Below are positions 52,501-60,213 of a DNA stretch of 64,000 nucleotides, in pieces. Source of the DNA: Mycobacterium gallinarum (GTDB taxonomy: Bacteria; Actinomycetota; Actinomycetes; Mycobacteriales; Mycobacteriaceae); contig NZ_AP022601.1 in NCBI RefSeq assembly GCF_010726765.1, forward strand, positions 434,001 to 498,000, read 5' to 3'. The position numbers and the translations under genes are program-made. Position 1 is the stretch's first letter. Each line of letters opens with the position of its first letter. A model generated the notes under the pieces. That model was not told the DNA's origin. It searched no databases and saw only the letters and a program-made list of their open reading frames with translations.

Positions 52501-53226
52501 ATCACCTACGCCGACACCCAGGCCCGGCCGGTGCCCGTCATCACCAGCCCGGAGTGGTCGGGTAGCGAGACCGGTGGCCGCCGCTACGCACCGTTCACGG
52601 TGAACATCGAAGAGCTCAAACCGTTCCATACCCTGACCGGCCGGATGCACTTCTACGTCGACCACGACTGGCTTGAGGAGTTGGGCGAACAACTGCCGAT
52701 CTACCGTCCGCCGCTGGACATGTCGAGATTGTGCGGTGAGCCCGCGGTGGGCACCGGCGACGGTGCTGCCCTGACGGTGCGGTATCTGACCCCGCACTCG
52801 AAATGGTCGATTCACTCCGAATACCAGGACAACCTGTTCATGTTGTCACTGTCCCGGGGTGGGCCGGTGATGTGGATGAGCCCGGCCGATGCGGCGAAAA
52901 TCCAAGTCCGCGACAATGATTGGGTCGAGGCGGTCAATCGCAACGGCGTCGTGGTGTGCCGCGCCGCCGTCAGCCACCGAATGCCCGACGGCGTGGTGTT
53001 CGTATATCACGCGATGGAGCGCACCATTGACGTGCCGCTCACCGAGACCACCGGAACCCGCGGCGGGATCCACAATTCGCTGACCCGGTTGCTGATCAAG
53101 CCAAGCCACCTAGCCGGTGGCTATGCGCAGCATTCGTTCGCGTTCAACTACCTCGGCCCGACCGGAAACCAGCGAGACGAGGTGACGGTGGTGCGCCGTC
53201 GCTCCCAGGAGGTGAGCTACCAGTGA
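49531..53226 (+). CDS. narG: respiratory nitrate reductase alpha subunit NarG
   Basis: A 1231-residue molybdenum bis-MGD enzyme that reduces nitrate to nitrite. THGVNCTGSCSWK near residue 58-70 carries the His and cysteines of the FS0 [4Fe-4S] cluster. AMSMVSHAAGSRFVELIGG and SFYDWYADLP (near 205-230) are the NarG active-site segments including the Mo-ligand Asp region. Length is standard. The start overlaps narK (ATGA) and the stop overlaps narH (GTGA). With no signal peptide it faces the cytoplasm. Confidence 0.97.
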   Translation: MTTTPHTGGPIEELLERSGRFFTPGEFSDDLRTVTRRGGRDGDVFYRDRWSHDKVVRSTHGVNCTGSCSWKIYVKDGIITWETQETDYPSVGSDRPEYEPRGCPRGAAFSWYTYSPTRVRYPYARGVLVEMYREAKARLGDPVLAWADIQADPERRRRYQQARGKGGLVRVTWTEATEMIAAAHVYTIKTYGPDRVAGFSPIPAMSMVSHAAGSRFVELIGGAMTSFYDWYADLPVASPQVFGDQTDVPESGDWWDAAYLMMWGSNVPVTRTPDAHWMAEVRYRGTKVVSVSPDYADNTKFADEWMPCAAGTDGALAMAMGHVILSECFVHHRVPFFVDYVRKFTDLPFLIKLEQRNGTLVPGKNLTAADLGRGFAEQENSAFKPALLDGATGTVAVPQGSLGFRFGDGGVGQWNLDLEALVPALTVATEDGEVAAIRLPCFDTVDGRGATLERGVPVRRVGDHLVCTVFDLMLAQYGVARPGLPGDWPTGYDDAEHPYTPAWQESITGVAAAQAIRVAKEFARNAEDTNGRSMIIMGAGICQWFHGDATYRAVLALLLLTGSMGRNGGGWAHYVGQEKCRPITGWATLAMGTDWSRPPRQMPGTSYWYAHTDQWRYDGYRADALVSPLGRGRFAGKHTMDVLASATAMGWSPFFPQFDRSSLDVADEALAAGRETSDIPNYVAEQLASGALKLAVTDPDNPANWPRVLNVWRANLLGSSSKGNEYFLRHLLGTTSNVQGQPADLRARDIVYTDEIPEGKLDLLMSIDFRMTSTTLLSDVVLPAATWYEKADLSSTDMHPFIHAFSPAIDPPWETRSDYEAFGAIARTFSVLASQHLGTRTDVVLGTLQHDTPGAMAYPGGTERDWRVTGETPIPGKTMGPIAVVERDYAAIGEKWVTLGPLVDTLGVTTKGITTHPMTEVTELSAKFGVMDSGAAQGRPAMTSAERMADAILALSGTSNGRLAVEGFRQLERRTGRKMVHLAEGSEERRITYADTQARPVPVITSPEWSGSETGGRRYAPFTVNIEELKPFHTLTGRMHFYVDHDWLEELGEQLPIYRPPLDMSRLCGEPAVGTGDGAALTVRYLTPHSKWSIHSEYQDNLFMLSLSRGGPVMWMSPADAAKIQVRDNDWVEAVNRNGVVVCRAAVSHRMPDGVVFVYHAMERTIDVPLTETTGTRGGIHNSLTRLLIKPSHLAGGYAQHSFAFNYLGPTGNQRDEVTVVRRRSQEVSYQ

Positions 53227-54869
53227 AAGTGATGGCGCAGATGGCGATGGTGATGAACCTCGACAAATGCATCGGCTGCCACACCTGCTCGGTGACCTGC
53301 AAACAGGCCTGGACGAACCGATCCGGCACCGAGTACGTGTGGTTCAACAACGTCGAAACCCGCCCTGGCCAAGGCTATCCACGCACCTACGAAGATCAGG
53401 AGCGCTGGCGCGGGGGTTGGCGCCGTGATCGCCGGGGGCGGTTACGGCTGCGCGACGGCGGCCGGCTGGCCAAGCTGGCCCGGATCTTCGCGAATCCGAA
53501 GCTGCCGACCATCAACGACTATTACGAGCCCTGGACCTACGACTACGAGAATCTGATCTCTGCACCACTCGGTGACCAGATGCCGGTTGCTCCGCCGCGC
53601 AGCCTGATCAGTGGTAAGCCGATGAAGGTTTCATGGTCGGCCAATTGGGACGACGACCTCGCCGGGTCACCCGAAATCGTCCCGGGAGACCCGATTCTCG
53701 CGAAGGTGAGCGAGGAGGTGAAGCTGCAGCTGGAACAGACGTTCATGTTCTACCTGCCGCGGATATGTGAGCACTGCCTGAACCCGTCCTGCGTGGCGTC
53801 GTGCCCGTCGGGTGCGATGTACAAGCGCAGCGAGGACGGCATCGTGCTCGTCGACCAGGACCGTTGTCGTGGCTGGCGGATGTGTGTATCGGGCTGCCCG
53901 TACAAGAAGGTGTACTTCAACCACAAGACCGGCAAGGCTGAGAAGTGCACGCTGTGCTATCCGCGTATCGAAGTGGGCCTGCCCACCGTGTGCTCAGAAA
54001 CCTGCGTGGGCCGGCTGCGCTACCTGGGTCTGGTTCTTTACGACGTCGACCGAGTATTGGAGGCCGCATCAGTCGAGGACGAGAAGGATCTGTACGAGGC
54101 GCATCGGCGGATCCTGTTGGATCCCGCCGATCCTGAAGTGATCGCGGGCGCCCGGGCCGAGGGGATCTCCGACGAGTGGATCGAGGCCGCGCAACGGTCG
54201 CCGGTCTATGCGCTGATCAACACGTATCAGGTTGCGCTGCCGCTGCATCCGGAGTTCCGGACGGTGCCGATGGTGTGGTACATCCCGCCGCTGTCGCCGA
54301 TCGTCGACGCGGTCAGCCGCGACGGGCACGACGGTGAAGACGTCGGCAACCTGTTCGGTGCGCTGGACGCGCTGCGCATCCCGATGGAATACCTCGCCGG
54401 ACTGTTCACCGCTGGGGACACGTCCGTCGTGGAGGCGGTGCTGCAGCGGTTGGCGGCGATGCGGTCCTACATGCGTGACATCAACCTGGGCCGCGAAACC
54501 AAGCCCCACATTCCGGAGGCTGTCGGAATGACCGAAGAGCAGATCTATGAGATGTACCGGTTGCTTGCGCTGGCGAAATACGAAGACCGCTATGTGATTC
54601 CGACCGCTTACGTCGCCGAGGGTCCGCAACTCGAGGAGGCCGGCTGCTCACTGTCCTTTGACGGCGGGCCGGGAATGTACGAATCGGGCCCATTCGGAGA
54701 GGCGAGCGGCGGGCCGGTGCCGGTCGCCGTGGAATCCTTCCACGCGCTGCAACAGCGCCAGACCTACGAGGGGATGGCCGCCAATGCCGAGCGTCCGTCG
54801 CGGGTGAATCTGCTCAACTGGGACGGTAGGGGAGTGCCGCCTGACATGTTCCCGGGCGGCAAGTCGTGA
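53223..54869 (+). CDS. narH: respiratory nitrate reductase beta subunit NarH
   Basis: A 548-residue iron-sulfur subunit that relays electrons from NarI to NarG. Four cysteine groups are visible: CIGCHTCSVTC near 16-26, CEHCLNPSCVASCP near 180, CRGWRMCVSGCP near 217 and CTLCYPR/CSETCVG near 244-262. In the third group a Trp replaces one Cys, giving the typical [3Fe-4S] cluster of NarH. GTG 53223 overlaps the narG stop and the end overlaps narJ. Confidence 0.97.
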   Translation: MKVMAQMAMVMNLDKCIGCHTCSVTCKQAWTNRSGTEYVWFNNVETRPGQGYPRTYEDQERWRGGWRRDRRGRLRLRDGGRLAKLARIFANPKLPTINDYYEPWTYDYENLISAPLGDQMPVAPPRSLISGKPMKVSWSANWDDDLAGSPEIVPGDPILAKVSEEVKLQLEQTFMFYLPRICEHCLNPSCVASCPSGAMYKRSEDGIVLVDQDRCRGWRMCVSGCPYKKVYFNHKTGKAEKCTLCYPRIEVGLPTVCSETCVGRLRYLGLVLYDVDRVLEAASVEDEKDLYEAHRRILLDPADPEVIAGARAEGISDEWIEAAQRSPVYALINTYQVALPLHPEFRTVPMVWYIPPLSPIVDAVSRDGHDGEDVGNLFGALDALRIPMEYLAGLFTAGDTSVVEAVLQRLAAMRSYMRDINLGRETKPHIPEAVGMTEEQIYEMYRLLALAKYEDRYVIPTAYVAEGPQLEEAGCSLSFDGGPGMYESGPFGEASGGPVPVAVESFHALQQRQTYEGMAANAERPSRVNLLNWDGRGVPPDMFPGGKS

Positions 54870-55501
54870 GGCTTCGAACCCAGCAGCTGCAGGACCGCCT
54901 GGTGTGGCAGGCGGCGTCACTGCTGCTGGCCTACCCCGATGAGCATCAGCGCGACCGGCTGGACACTGTCGACCGACTGCTGGAGTGCATCACCGGGCCC
55001 GCGCCCGTGCTGCTGGGACGAACCGTTGCGGCGTTGCGCGCGCGGGAACCGATGCGGGCGGCGGCAGAGTACGTCGAAACCTTCGACCTGCAGCGCCGCT
55101 CGACGATGCTACTGACCTACTGGACCGCCGGGGACACCCGCAACCGCGGTACACAGATGCTGGTCTTTGCGCAGTCCTACCGCGACGCCGGTGTCCAGCC
55201 GCCGAAAGATGAGGCCCCAGATCATCTTCCGGTCGTCCTGGAATTCGCCGCCACCGTCGATCCGGTGGCGGGGCGACGCCTGCTCGCCGATCACCGCGTC
55301 CCGATCGACGTGTTGCGGCAGGCCCTGGTCGATGCCGAGTCGCCGTACGCACCGGCCGTCACTGCTGTGGCTGCGACATTACCGGCCGCCGAGGAACAGG
55401 ATGCCCATCGGTTACTGCACTCCGGGCCGCCGGCCGAAGCGGTTGGCTTGCAGCCCTTTCAACTGACGGTGCCGCCACGGCGGGCGGAAGGAGCCCGGTG
55501 A
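54866..55501 (+). CDS. narJ: nitrate reductase assembly chaperone NarJ
   Basis: A 211-residue helical chaperone that helps insert the molybdenum cofactor into NarG before membrane attachment. VWQAASLLLAYPDE at the N-terminus and YVETFDLQRRSTMLLTYWTAGDTRNRG near residue 70-96 are standard NarJ motifs. GTG 54866 in an overlap with narH; the stop overlaps narI. Not part of the final enzyme. Confidence 0.95.
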   Translation: MRLRTQQLQDRLVWQAASLLLAYPDEHQRDRLDTVDRLLECITGPAPVLLGRTVAALRAREPMRAAAEYVETFDLQRRSTMLLTYWTAGDTRNRGTQMLVFAQSYRDAGVQPPKDEAPDHLPVVLEFAATVDPVAGRRLLADHRVPIDVLRQALVDAESPYAPAVTAVAATLPAAEEQDAHRLLHSGPPAEAVGLQPFQLTVPPRRAEGAR

Positions 55502-56232
55502 CAGTGTCGGGTTGGGAGATCTTCTGGGATGTGGTGCCGTATGTGACGCTCGCGATCGTCATCGTTGGCACCTGGTGGCGTTACCGCTACGACAAGTTCG
55601 GTTGGACCACCCGCTCGTCGCAGCTCTATGAGTCGCGGCTGCTGCGGATCGGCAGTCCGCTGTTCCACTTCGGCATGCTGGTCGTCATCATCGGGCACAT
55701 CATCGGATTGCTGATCCCAGAGTCCTGGACCAGGCTGATCATGAGCGACCACATGTACCACCTGCAGGCGGGGATCCTCGGCGGAATCGCCGGTGTCGCC
55801 ACCTTGGCGGGTATCGCGCTACTCGTGTACCGGCGCCGGACCAACGGGCCGGTGTTCATGGCGACCACCGTCAACGACAAGGTGATGTACCTGGTGTTGG
55901 TGCTGGCCATCGTCGCCGGGCTCAGCTGCACCCTGATGAGTGTTACACCGCAAGGTGCAGAGCACGACTACCGGGAGACGGTGTCACCGTGGTTCCGCTC
56001 GATCTGGGTGCTGCAGCCGCGCGGCGATCTGATGGTGCAGGCGCCGTTGTATTTCCACATCCACGTGCTGATCGCGCTCGTGCTGTTCTGCATCTGGCCG
56101 TTCACCCGGCTGGTGCATGTGTTCAGCGCGCCCATCGGCTACCTGTTTCGGCCCTACATCGTGTACCGCAGCCGTGAGCTGTCGGGTGGTAACCAGCTGG
56201 TGGGTTCGCATCCGCGGCGCCGAGGTTGGTGA
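55498..56232 (+). CDS. narI: respiratory nitrate reductase gamma subunit NarI
   Basis: A 244-residue membrane cytochrome b that takes electrons from menaquinol. Five membrane helices are predicted. Haem-ligating histidines are likely in PLFHFGMLVVIIGHIIG (near 56-66) and in YFHIHVLIALVLF with TRLVHVFS near the end. GTG 55498 overlaps narJ. It is the last gene of the operon and ends 17 bases before the stop of the convergent globin. Confidence 0.96.
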   Translation: MTVSGWEIFWDVVPYVTLAIVIVGTWWRYRYDKFGWTTRSSQLYESRLLRIGSPLFHFGMLVVIIGHIIGLLIPESWTRLIMSDHMYHLQAGILGGIAGVATLAGIALLVYRRRTNGPVFMATTVNDKVMYLVLVLAIVAGLSCTLMSVTPQGAEHDYRETVSPWFRSIWVLQPRGDLMVQAPLYFHIHVLIALVLFCIWPFTRLVHVFSAPIGYLFRPYIVYRSRELSGGNQLVGSHPRRRGW

Positions 56233-56249
56233 CTCAGCCGGGTCCGATG

Positions 56250-56663
56250 TCACGCCCTGATGCCGGCTGTCGGTGCGTCGAGCTCGCGCGCGTCGGCGCC
56301 TCTGAGCCTGCGGTGCATCGCCCTCGCGATTCTGCCTGCTTGTGTCTTCGCGCGATCAGCCGCCGGGCCGTCGTACATCTCGTCGACCGTCGTTTCCCAT
56401 AGCCCGAGCCAGCGCGCGAAGTGCTTGGCGTGCAAGGGATGCCGACGGTCAAGTTGGCGGTGAACCACCAGGGCGTTACCGCGATAGAGTCCGGCGCGAA
56501 ACAGCACGGTTTCCCAGAAGTCGCACATCACCGGAAGGTGTGATTCGAGTCCTTGCGCGCGCAGCTCGCTGAACGGCTCGGCGAGGACATCGTCGGCAAA
56601 GACCTGGCCGTAGAAGCGCCGCAACAGCACCTCGACGTCATCGCGGTTGGCCAAGTCGCCCAT
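56250..56663 (-). CDS. group III truncated haemoglobin
   Basis: A 137-residue 2-on-2 globin of group III. RRFYGQVFADDVLAEPF, CDFWETVLFRAGLYRGNALVVHRQL and HAKHFARWLGLWETTVDEMY follow the group III pattern, with the proximal His probably His81. These globins handle nitric oxide or oxygen near nitrogen-oxide respiration. It faces narI tail to tail and is divergent to the Cys-rich regulator. NO produced from nitrite by NarG would be a fitting substrate. Confidence 0.88.
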   Translation of the reverse strand: MGDLANRDDVEVLLRRFYGQVFADDVLAEPFSELRAQGLESHLPVMCDFWETVLFRAGLYRGNALVVHRQLDRRHPLHAKHFARWLGLWETTVDEMYDGPAADRAKTQAGRIARAMHRRLRGADARELDAPTAGIRA

Positions 56664-56680
56664 GCTGCCCCCTTTGTTTC

Positions 56681-56696
56681 TACAAGAGCATTTGTA
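56681..56696. promoter_or_regulatory. candidate operator in the globin/regulator divergent promoter
   Basis: TACAA-GAGCAT-TTGTA in a local AT-rich patch (TTTGTTTC before, TATAAAC after). It is 14 bases upstream of the regulator start at 56710 and 18 bases from the globin start, so one regulator could hold both genes off. Confidence 0.5.
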
Positions 56697-56709
56697 TAAA
56701 CTCTAACCC

Positions 56710-57384
56710 ATGTCGAGCGCGCCGACACTGAGCTCCGTGTCACAGCCGTCCGGCCGTCGCGAAGGCGTCCTGGCGGCTCTGAGGGATGCAACCGATGCGA
56801 TGAGCATTGCGAACCTAGCGGAACAGCTTGAGGTGCATCCGAATACCGTGCGCTTCCACCTCGACGCCCTGGTCGCCGACGGCAGGGCCGAGCGGGTCGA
56901 ACCGGGTCGCAAGGGCCAAGGCCGGCCGCCGCAGTTATACCGTGCGGTCGCAGGGATGGATCCCGGCGGGACACGGCGCTACCGAATGCTGGCCGAGATC
57001 CTCACCTCGGCGCTGGCGGGCGACCCCAACGCCAGCGCCAAGGCACTCGAGGCGGGCCGCGCGTGGGCTGGCAGGCTGAGCCATCCGCCCCGCACCAAGC
57101 TTGGTGTCCGGGCGTCGGTCAATCGGCTGGTCGGCCTGCTCGACGACCTCGGGTTTGCCCCGCAGCGGCGGGAGAGCGACGGCGAAGTCCAAGTCGGACT
57201 CCGTCATTGCCCGTTTCTCGAACTGGCCGACGAAGCTCGTGGGGTGATCTGCCCGATTCACCTCGGCCTCATGCAGGGTGCGATGGCGACGTGGCGCGCG
57301 CCCGTCGCCGTCGACCGCCTGGAACCCTTCGTCGAGCCGGGCCTGTGTCTGGCTCACCTCACCCTCGATGAGGAGGCGTCATGA
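56710..57384 (+). CDS. ArsR/SufR-like winged-helix regulator with Cys cluster
   Basis: A 224-residue transcriptional regulator. Residues 18-75 are a winged helix (NLAEQLEVHPNTVRFHLDALVADG, GRPPQLYR). The C-terminal part has CPFLELADEARGVICPIHLGL and GLCLAHL, cysteines and histidines with the spacing used by SufR-type proteins to bind an iron-sulfur cluster. It could sense NO, oxygen or iron-sulfur status. Divergent to the globin and just before a membrane protein whose start overlaps its stop (ATGA). Confidence 0.85.
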   Translation: MSSAPTLSSVSQPSGRREGVLAALRDATDAMSIANLAEQLEVHPNTVRFHLDALVADGRAERVEPGRKGQGRPPQLYRAVAGMDPGGTRRYRMLAEILTSALAGDPNASAKALEAGRAWAGRLSHPPRTKLGVRASVNRLVGLLDDLGFAPQRRESDGEVQVGLRHCPFLELADEARGVICPIHLGLMQGAMATWRAPVAVDRLEPFVEPGLCLAHLTLDEEAS

Positions 57385-57806
57385 GCGCGGGTCCGGCAGT
57401 CGCGACCGCATTGACGTTCGTTTGGCTCGGCATGGTCCTGGCCATCTCCTTTCTCGAGGCACCGCTGAAGTTCCGGGCTCCCGGCGTGACGCTGCAGATC
57501 GGGCTCGGCATCGGCCGGTTGGTCTTCCGTGCGCTCAACAGTGCCGAAGTGCTGATCGCCGTCGGTATCACTGTCGCGCTGGCGCTGAACCACCCGCGTA
57601 CCGGCATCGTCGTGGCGTTCGCCATCGCCTTCGGCGCGCTGATTGCCCAACTTGCCGGTGTGCGACCGCGATTGACACGCCGCTCCGACGCGGTGCTTGC
57701 TGGTGAGAATGCCCCACGCTCTCATGCCCACTATGTCTACGTGGCATTGGAGGCGGTGAAGGTCATCGCGCTGATCGTGTGCGGAATTCTGCTGCTGGCC
57801 AGCTGA
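57381..57806 (+). CDS. four-helix integral membrane protein, unknown function
   Basis: A 141-residue hydrophobic protein with four predicted membrane helices: LTFVWLGMVLAISFLEAPLKF, a helix after LVFRALNSAEV, VAFAIAFGALIAQLAG and VIALIVCGILLLAS. The pattern FLEAPLKF-x-APGV recalls small DUF-type membrane proteins of actinobacteria. Its ATG overlaps the regulator stop (57381-57384), so the two are coexpressed. No catalytic motif visible. Confidence 0.75.
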   Translation: MSAGPAVATALTFVWLGMVLAISFLEAPLKFRAPGVTLQIGLGIGRLVFRALNSAEVLIAVGITVALALNHPRTGIVVAFAIAFGALIAQLAGVRPRLTRRSDAVLAGENAPRSHAHYVYVALEAVKVIALIVCGILLLAS

Positions 57807-57828
57807 AGCGGGTCCCTACACTGCATTC

Positions 57829-58248
57829 ATGGACGGTGAACCGATGGAGGTCCTCTCGGCAGACGAGAGCTGGAACCTGTTGTCGAGCCGGACGTTGGGC
57901 CGTCTGGTCACATGTGTGGACGGCTACCCAGAGGTCTTTCCCGTCAACTTCGTCGTCCAGCGCAGAACCGTCCTGTTCCGCACCGCGGAATTCGCCACCA
58001 AACTTTTCACCGTCGTGATGAATGCCCACGTGGTTTTCGAGGCCGACGACCACACCGTGTCGGAGGGCTGGAGCGTGATTGTCAAGGGCATCGCGCAGGT
58101 GCTCAATACCAGCGACGAGATCGAAGAAGCGGAGCGCGCGCAACTGCTGCCGTGGACGGCCGGGATGAAGCCTCGATACGTGCGGGTGGAGCCGACCGAA
58201 ATCAGCGGTCGCCGCTTCCGATTCGGATCTGCGGCCGTCACCGACTGA
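57829..58248 (+). CDS. pyridoxamine-phosphate-oxidase-like split-barrel protein
   Basis: A 139-residue flavin- or F420-binding split-barrel protein of the PNPOx-like family. LGRLVTCVDGYPEVFPVNFVV (residues 24-44), GWSVIVKGIAQVL and ISGRRFRFG are the barrel strands. It resembles the 59728 protein, which suggests duplication around the WS/DGAT gene. Mycobacterial homologues of this group are often stress or hypoxia induced. Cofactor and reaction unknown. Confidence 0.8.
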   Translation: MDGEPMEVLSADESWNLLSSRTLGRLVTCVDGYPEVFPVNFVVQRRTVLFRTAEFATKLFTVVMNAHVVFEADDHTVSEGWSVIVKGIAQVLNTSDEIEEAERAQLLPWTAGMKPRYVRVEPTEISGRRFRFGSAAVTD

Positions 58249-58259
58249 CTGCCCTTCAA

Positions 58260-58280
58260 CTAGGGGCCTTTGGCCCCTAG
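58260..58280. promoter_or_regulatory. DosR-box-like palindrome before the WS/DGAT gene
   Basis: CTAGGGGCC-TTT-GGCCCCTAG, perfect nine-base arms, 33 bases before the ATG at 58313. It fits the DosR core pattern GGGnC-TTT-G-CCC with G/C changes. In M. tuberculosis the DosR regulon includes the WS/DGAT gene tgs1, so the location makes sense. It could equally be a hairpin terminator for the gene before. Confidence 0.5.
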
Positions 58281-58312
58281 GGCTGCGGACCGGAACCGCC
58301 GACAGTGGACTC

Positions 58313-59722
58313 ATGGAGCAATTGAGCACGCTCGACGCGGGATTTCTCCACGCCGAGGACTCCGACCGCCACGTCAGCCTGGCGATCGGTGCCGTGGCCG
58401 TGCTGGCCGGACCGATGCCCAGCTTCGATTCCTTGACCGCGACCATCGGTGAGCGCGTTCGGTCGGTTCCCCGCTTCACCCAAGTGCTGCACACCCAGCC
58501 CCTGGACCTCGGGGCTCCGCACTGGGTCGAGGACACCGAGCTCGACATCTCCCATCACATCCGGCTGGCGGCGCTGCCCCGGCCCGGAGACGACGCGGCC
58601 CTGTCCCGCTGGGTGGCCGAGGTCATGGAGCGGCGCCTCGACCGTGAGCGGCCGCTGTGGGAATGCTGGATTGTCGACGGCCTGGCGCACAACCGGTGGG
58701 CGATCCTGATCAAGGTTCACCACTGCATCGCCGACGGAATCGCCGCCACGCACATGCTTTCCCGAATCTGCGACGACGGCGCCGGTGACACCTTCGCGAC
58801 CGAAATCCGCGCCGCGCACGAGTCGACAGACGGTCTGCGGCTGCCCGTGCTCACCCTTAACCCGGTCGACTGGGTCGCCGGGGCGTGGCGTACCTCGGTC
58901 GGCGTGACGAGTGCCGTGGCGCAGGTCCTGTACGGGGCGGCCGAGATCGCGGCCGGTCTGCTGCGGCCCGCGGCGACGTCGTCACTGACCGGCCCGCTGA
59001 CCAGCATGCGGCGCTACGCTTCGGTCGAGGTCTCGATGGAACACGTGACGAAGATCTGCAATCGGTTCGACGTGACCATCAACGACGTTGCGCTGGCGGC
59101 GATTACGGACAGTTACCGCACGATGCTCCTCCGTCGTGGCGAGCGGCCCCTGCCCGACTCGCTCCGAACCCTCGTTCCGGTGTCGATGCGCTCTGCCGAT
59201 GCAGCCGACGAGACGGACAACCGTGTCTCGGTCATGCTGCCGTGCCTGCCCGTCGAGGAGGCCGATCCCGTCGCGCAGCTGCAAACGGTGCACAAACGAC
59301 TCACGCGGGCCAAGGCCAGTGGCCAGCGCCAAGCCGGGAACATCTTCTTCTCCGCCGCGAAGGCAATTCCTTTCGCGCTCACGGCGTGGACGGTTCGGAC
59401 GTTGACCCGGCTGCCTCAGCGCGGCATCGTGACGCTGGCGACGAATGTGCCTGGACCGCGAAAGCGCTTGCGGGTCATGGGCCGAGAGGTCATCCGGCTG
59501 CTGCCGATTCCGCCGCTGGCGCTGAATCTGCGCACGGGCATCGCGATCATGAGCTACGCGGACCACCTTGCGTTCGGCATCATCGGCGACTACGACGCCG
59601 CGCCTGATGTCGAGGAACTGGCGATCGGCATCGAGCGTGCGGTCGAACGTTTGATGTCCGTCAGTGCCGGCTACTGGCGTTCCACACCCGTGGGGACGCT
59701 CTCACTCGTACAAGGGGGCTGA
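58313..59722 (+). CDS. wax ester synthase/diacylglycerol acyltransferase (WS/DGAT)
   Basis: A 469-residue acyltransferase making triacylglycerol or wax esters from diacylglycerol or alcohol and acyl-CoA. The catalytic motif HHCIADG is at residues 136-142 with His137 and Asp141 the key pair. TNVPGPRKRLRVMG near residue 377 and SVMLPCLP near 303 are further family motifs. A DosR-like palindrome precedes it. The neighbouring split-barrel protein follows after 5 bases. Tgs-type; which member is not assigned. Confidence 0.93.
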   Translation: MEQLSTLDAGFLHAEDSDRHVSLAIGAVAVLAGPMPSFDSLTATIGERVRSVPRFTQVLHTQPLDLGAPHWVEDTELDISHHIRLAALPRPGDDAALSRWVAEVMERRLDRERPLWECWIVDGLAHNRWAILIKVHHCIADGIAATHMLSRICDDGAGDTFATEIRAAHESTDGLRLPVLTLNPVDWVAGAWRTSVGVTSAVAQVLYGAAEIAAGLLRPAATSSLTGPLTSMRRYASVEVSMEHVTKICNRFDVTINDVALAAITDSYRTMLLRRGERPLPDSLRTLVPVSMRSADAADETDNRVSVMLPCLPVEEADPVAQLQTVHKRLTRAKASGQRQAGNIFFSAAKAIPFALTAWTVRTLTRLPQRGIVTLATNVPGPRKRLRVMGREVIRLLPIPPLALNLRTGIAIMSYADHLAFGIIGDYDAAPDVEELAIGIERAVERLMSVSAGYWRSTPVGTLSLVQGG

Positions 59723-59727
59723 ACACG

Positions 59728-60168
59728 ATGCCGAACACCGGAGAACTCGACGTCCTCAACCGCAGGCAGTGCCTGGACCTCCTTCAGGACGTTCGGGTGG
59801 GGCGCCTCATCTTCACTGAAGACGCGCTGCCGGCGGTTCAGCCGGTCAACTTCCGAATGTGGCGCGACGACGTAGTGATTCGGGTCGCCGGCGGGGCCAA
59901 GCTGGCCGCCGCGAGCGACAACCTCGTCGTCGCCTTCGAGGCCGACGAGTTGGACCCTGACCTGCGCAGCGGATGGAGCGTGACCGTCGTCGGGCACGCG
60001 CAGCCGATCACGGGCGTCGAGGATCTGGTCGAGATCGCGGGCACCTTCGTGCAGCCGTGGGTCCAGGGTCGACGCGACCACTTCATCCGCATCCGGACCG
60101 AGAAGATCACCGGACGCCGCTTCCGCGAACGGGGTTTACCGCAGTATCACGCTGCCGCGAGCGGCTAG
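59728..60168 (+). CDS. pyridoxamine-phosphate-oxidase-like split-barrel protein
   Basis: A 146-residue split-barrel protein like the one at 57829: RVGRLIFTEDALPAVQPVNFRMW, GWSVTVVGHAQPI and ITGRRFRERG. It starts 5 bases after the WS/DGAT stop and is probably cotranscribed with it. Flavin or F420 binding is expected from the family. Function unknown. Confidence 0.8.
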   Translation: MPNTGELDVLNRRQCLDLLQDVRVGRLIFTEDALPAVQPVNFRMWRDDVVIRVAGGAKLAAASDNLVVAFEADELDPDLRSGWSVTVVGHAQPITGVEDLVEIAGTFVQPWVQGRRDHFIRIRTEKITGRRFRERGLPQYHAAASG

Positions 60169-60213
60169 CTCGCCCCTGTCGAACGGATCCGGCATGGTGG
60201 GACCTTGGACGGA

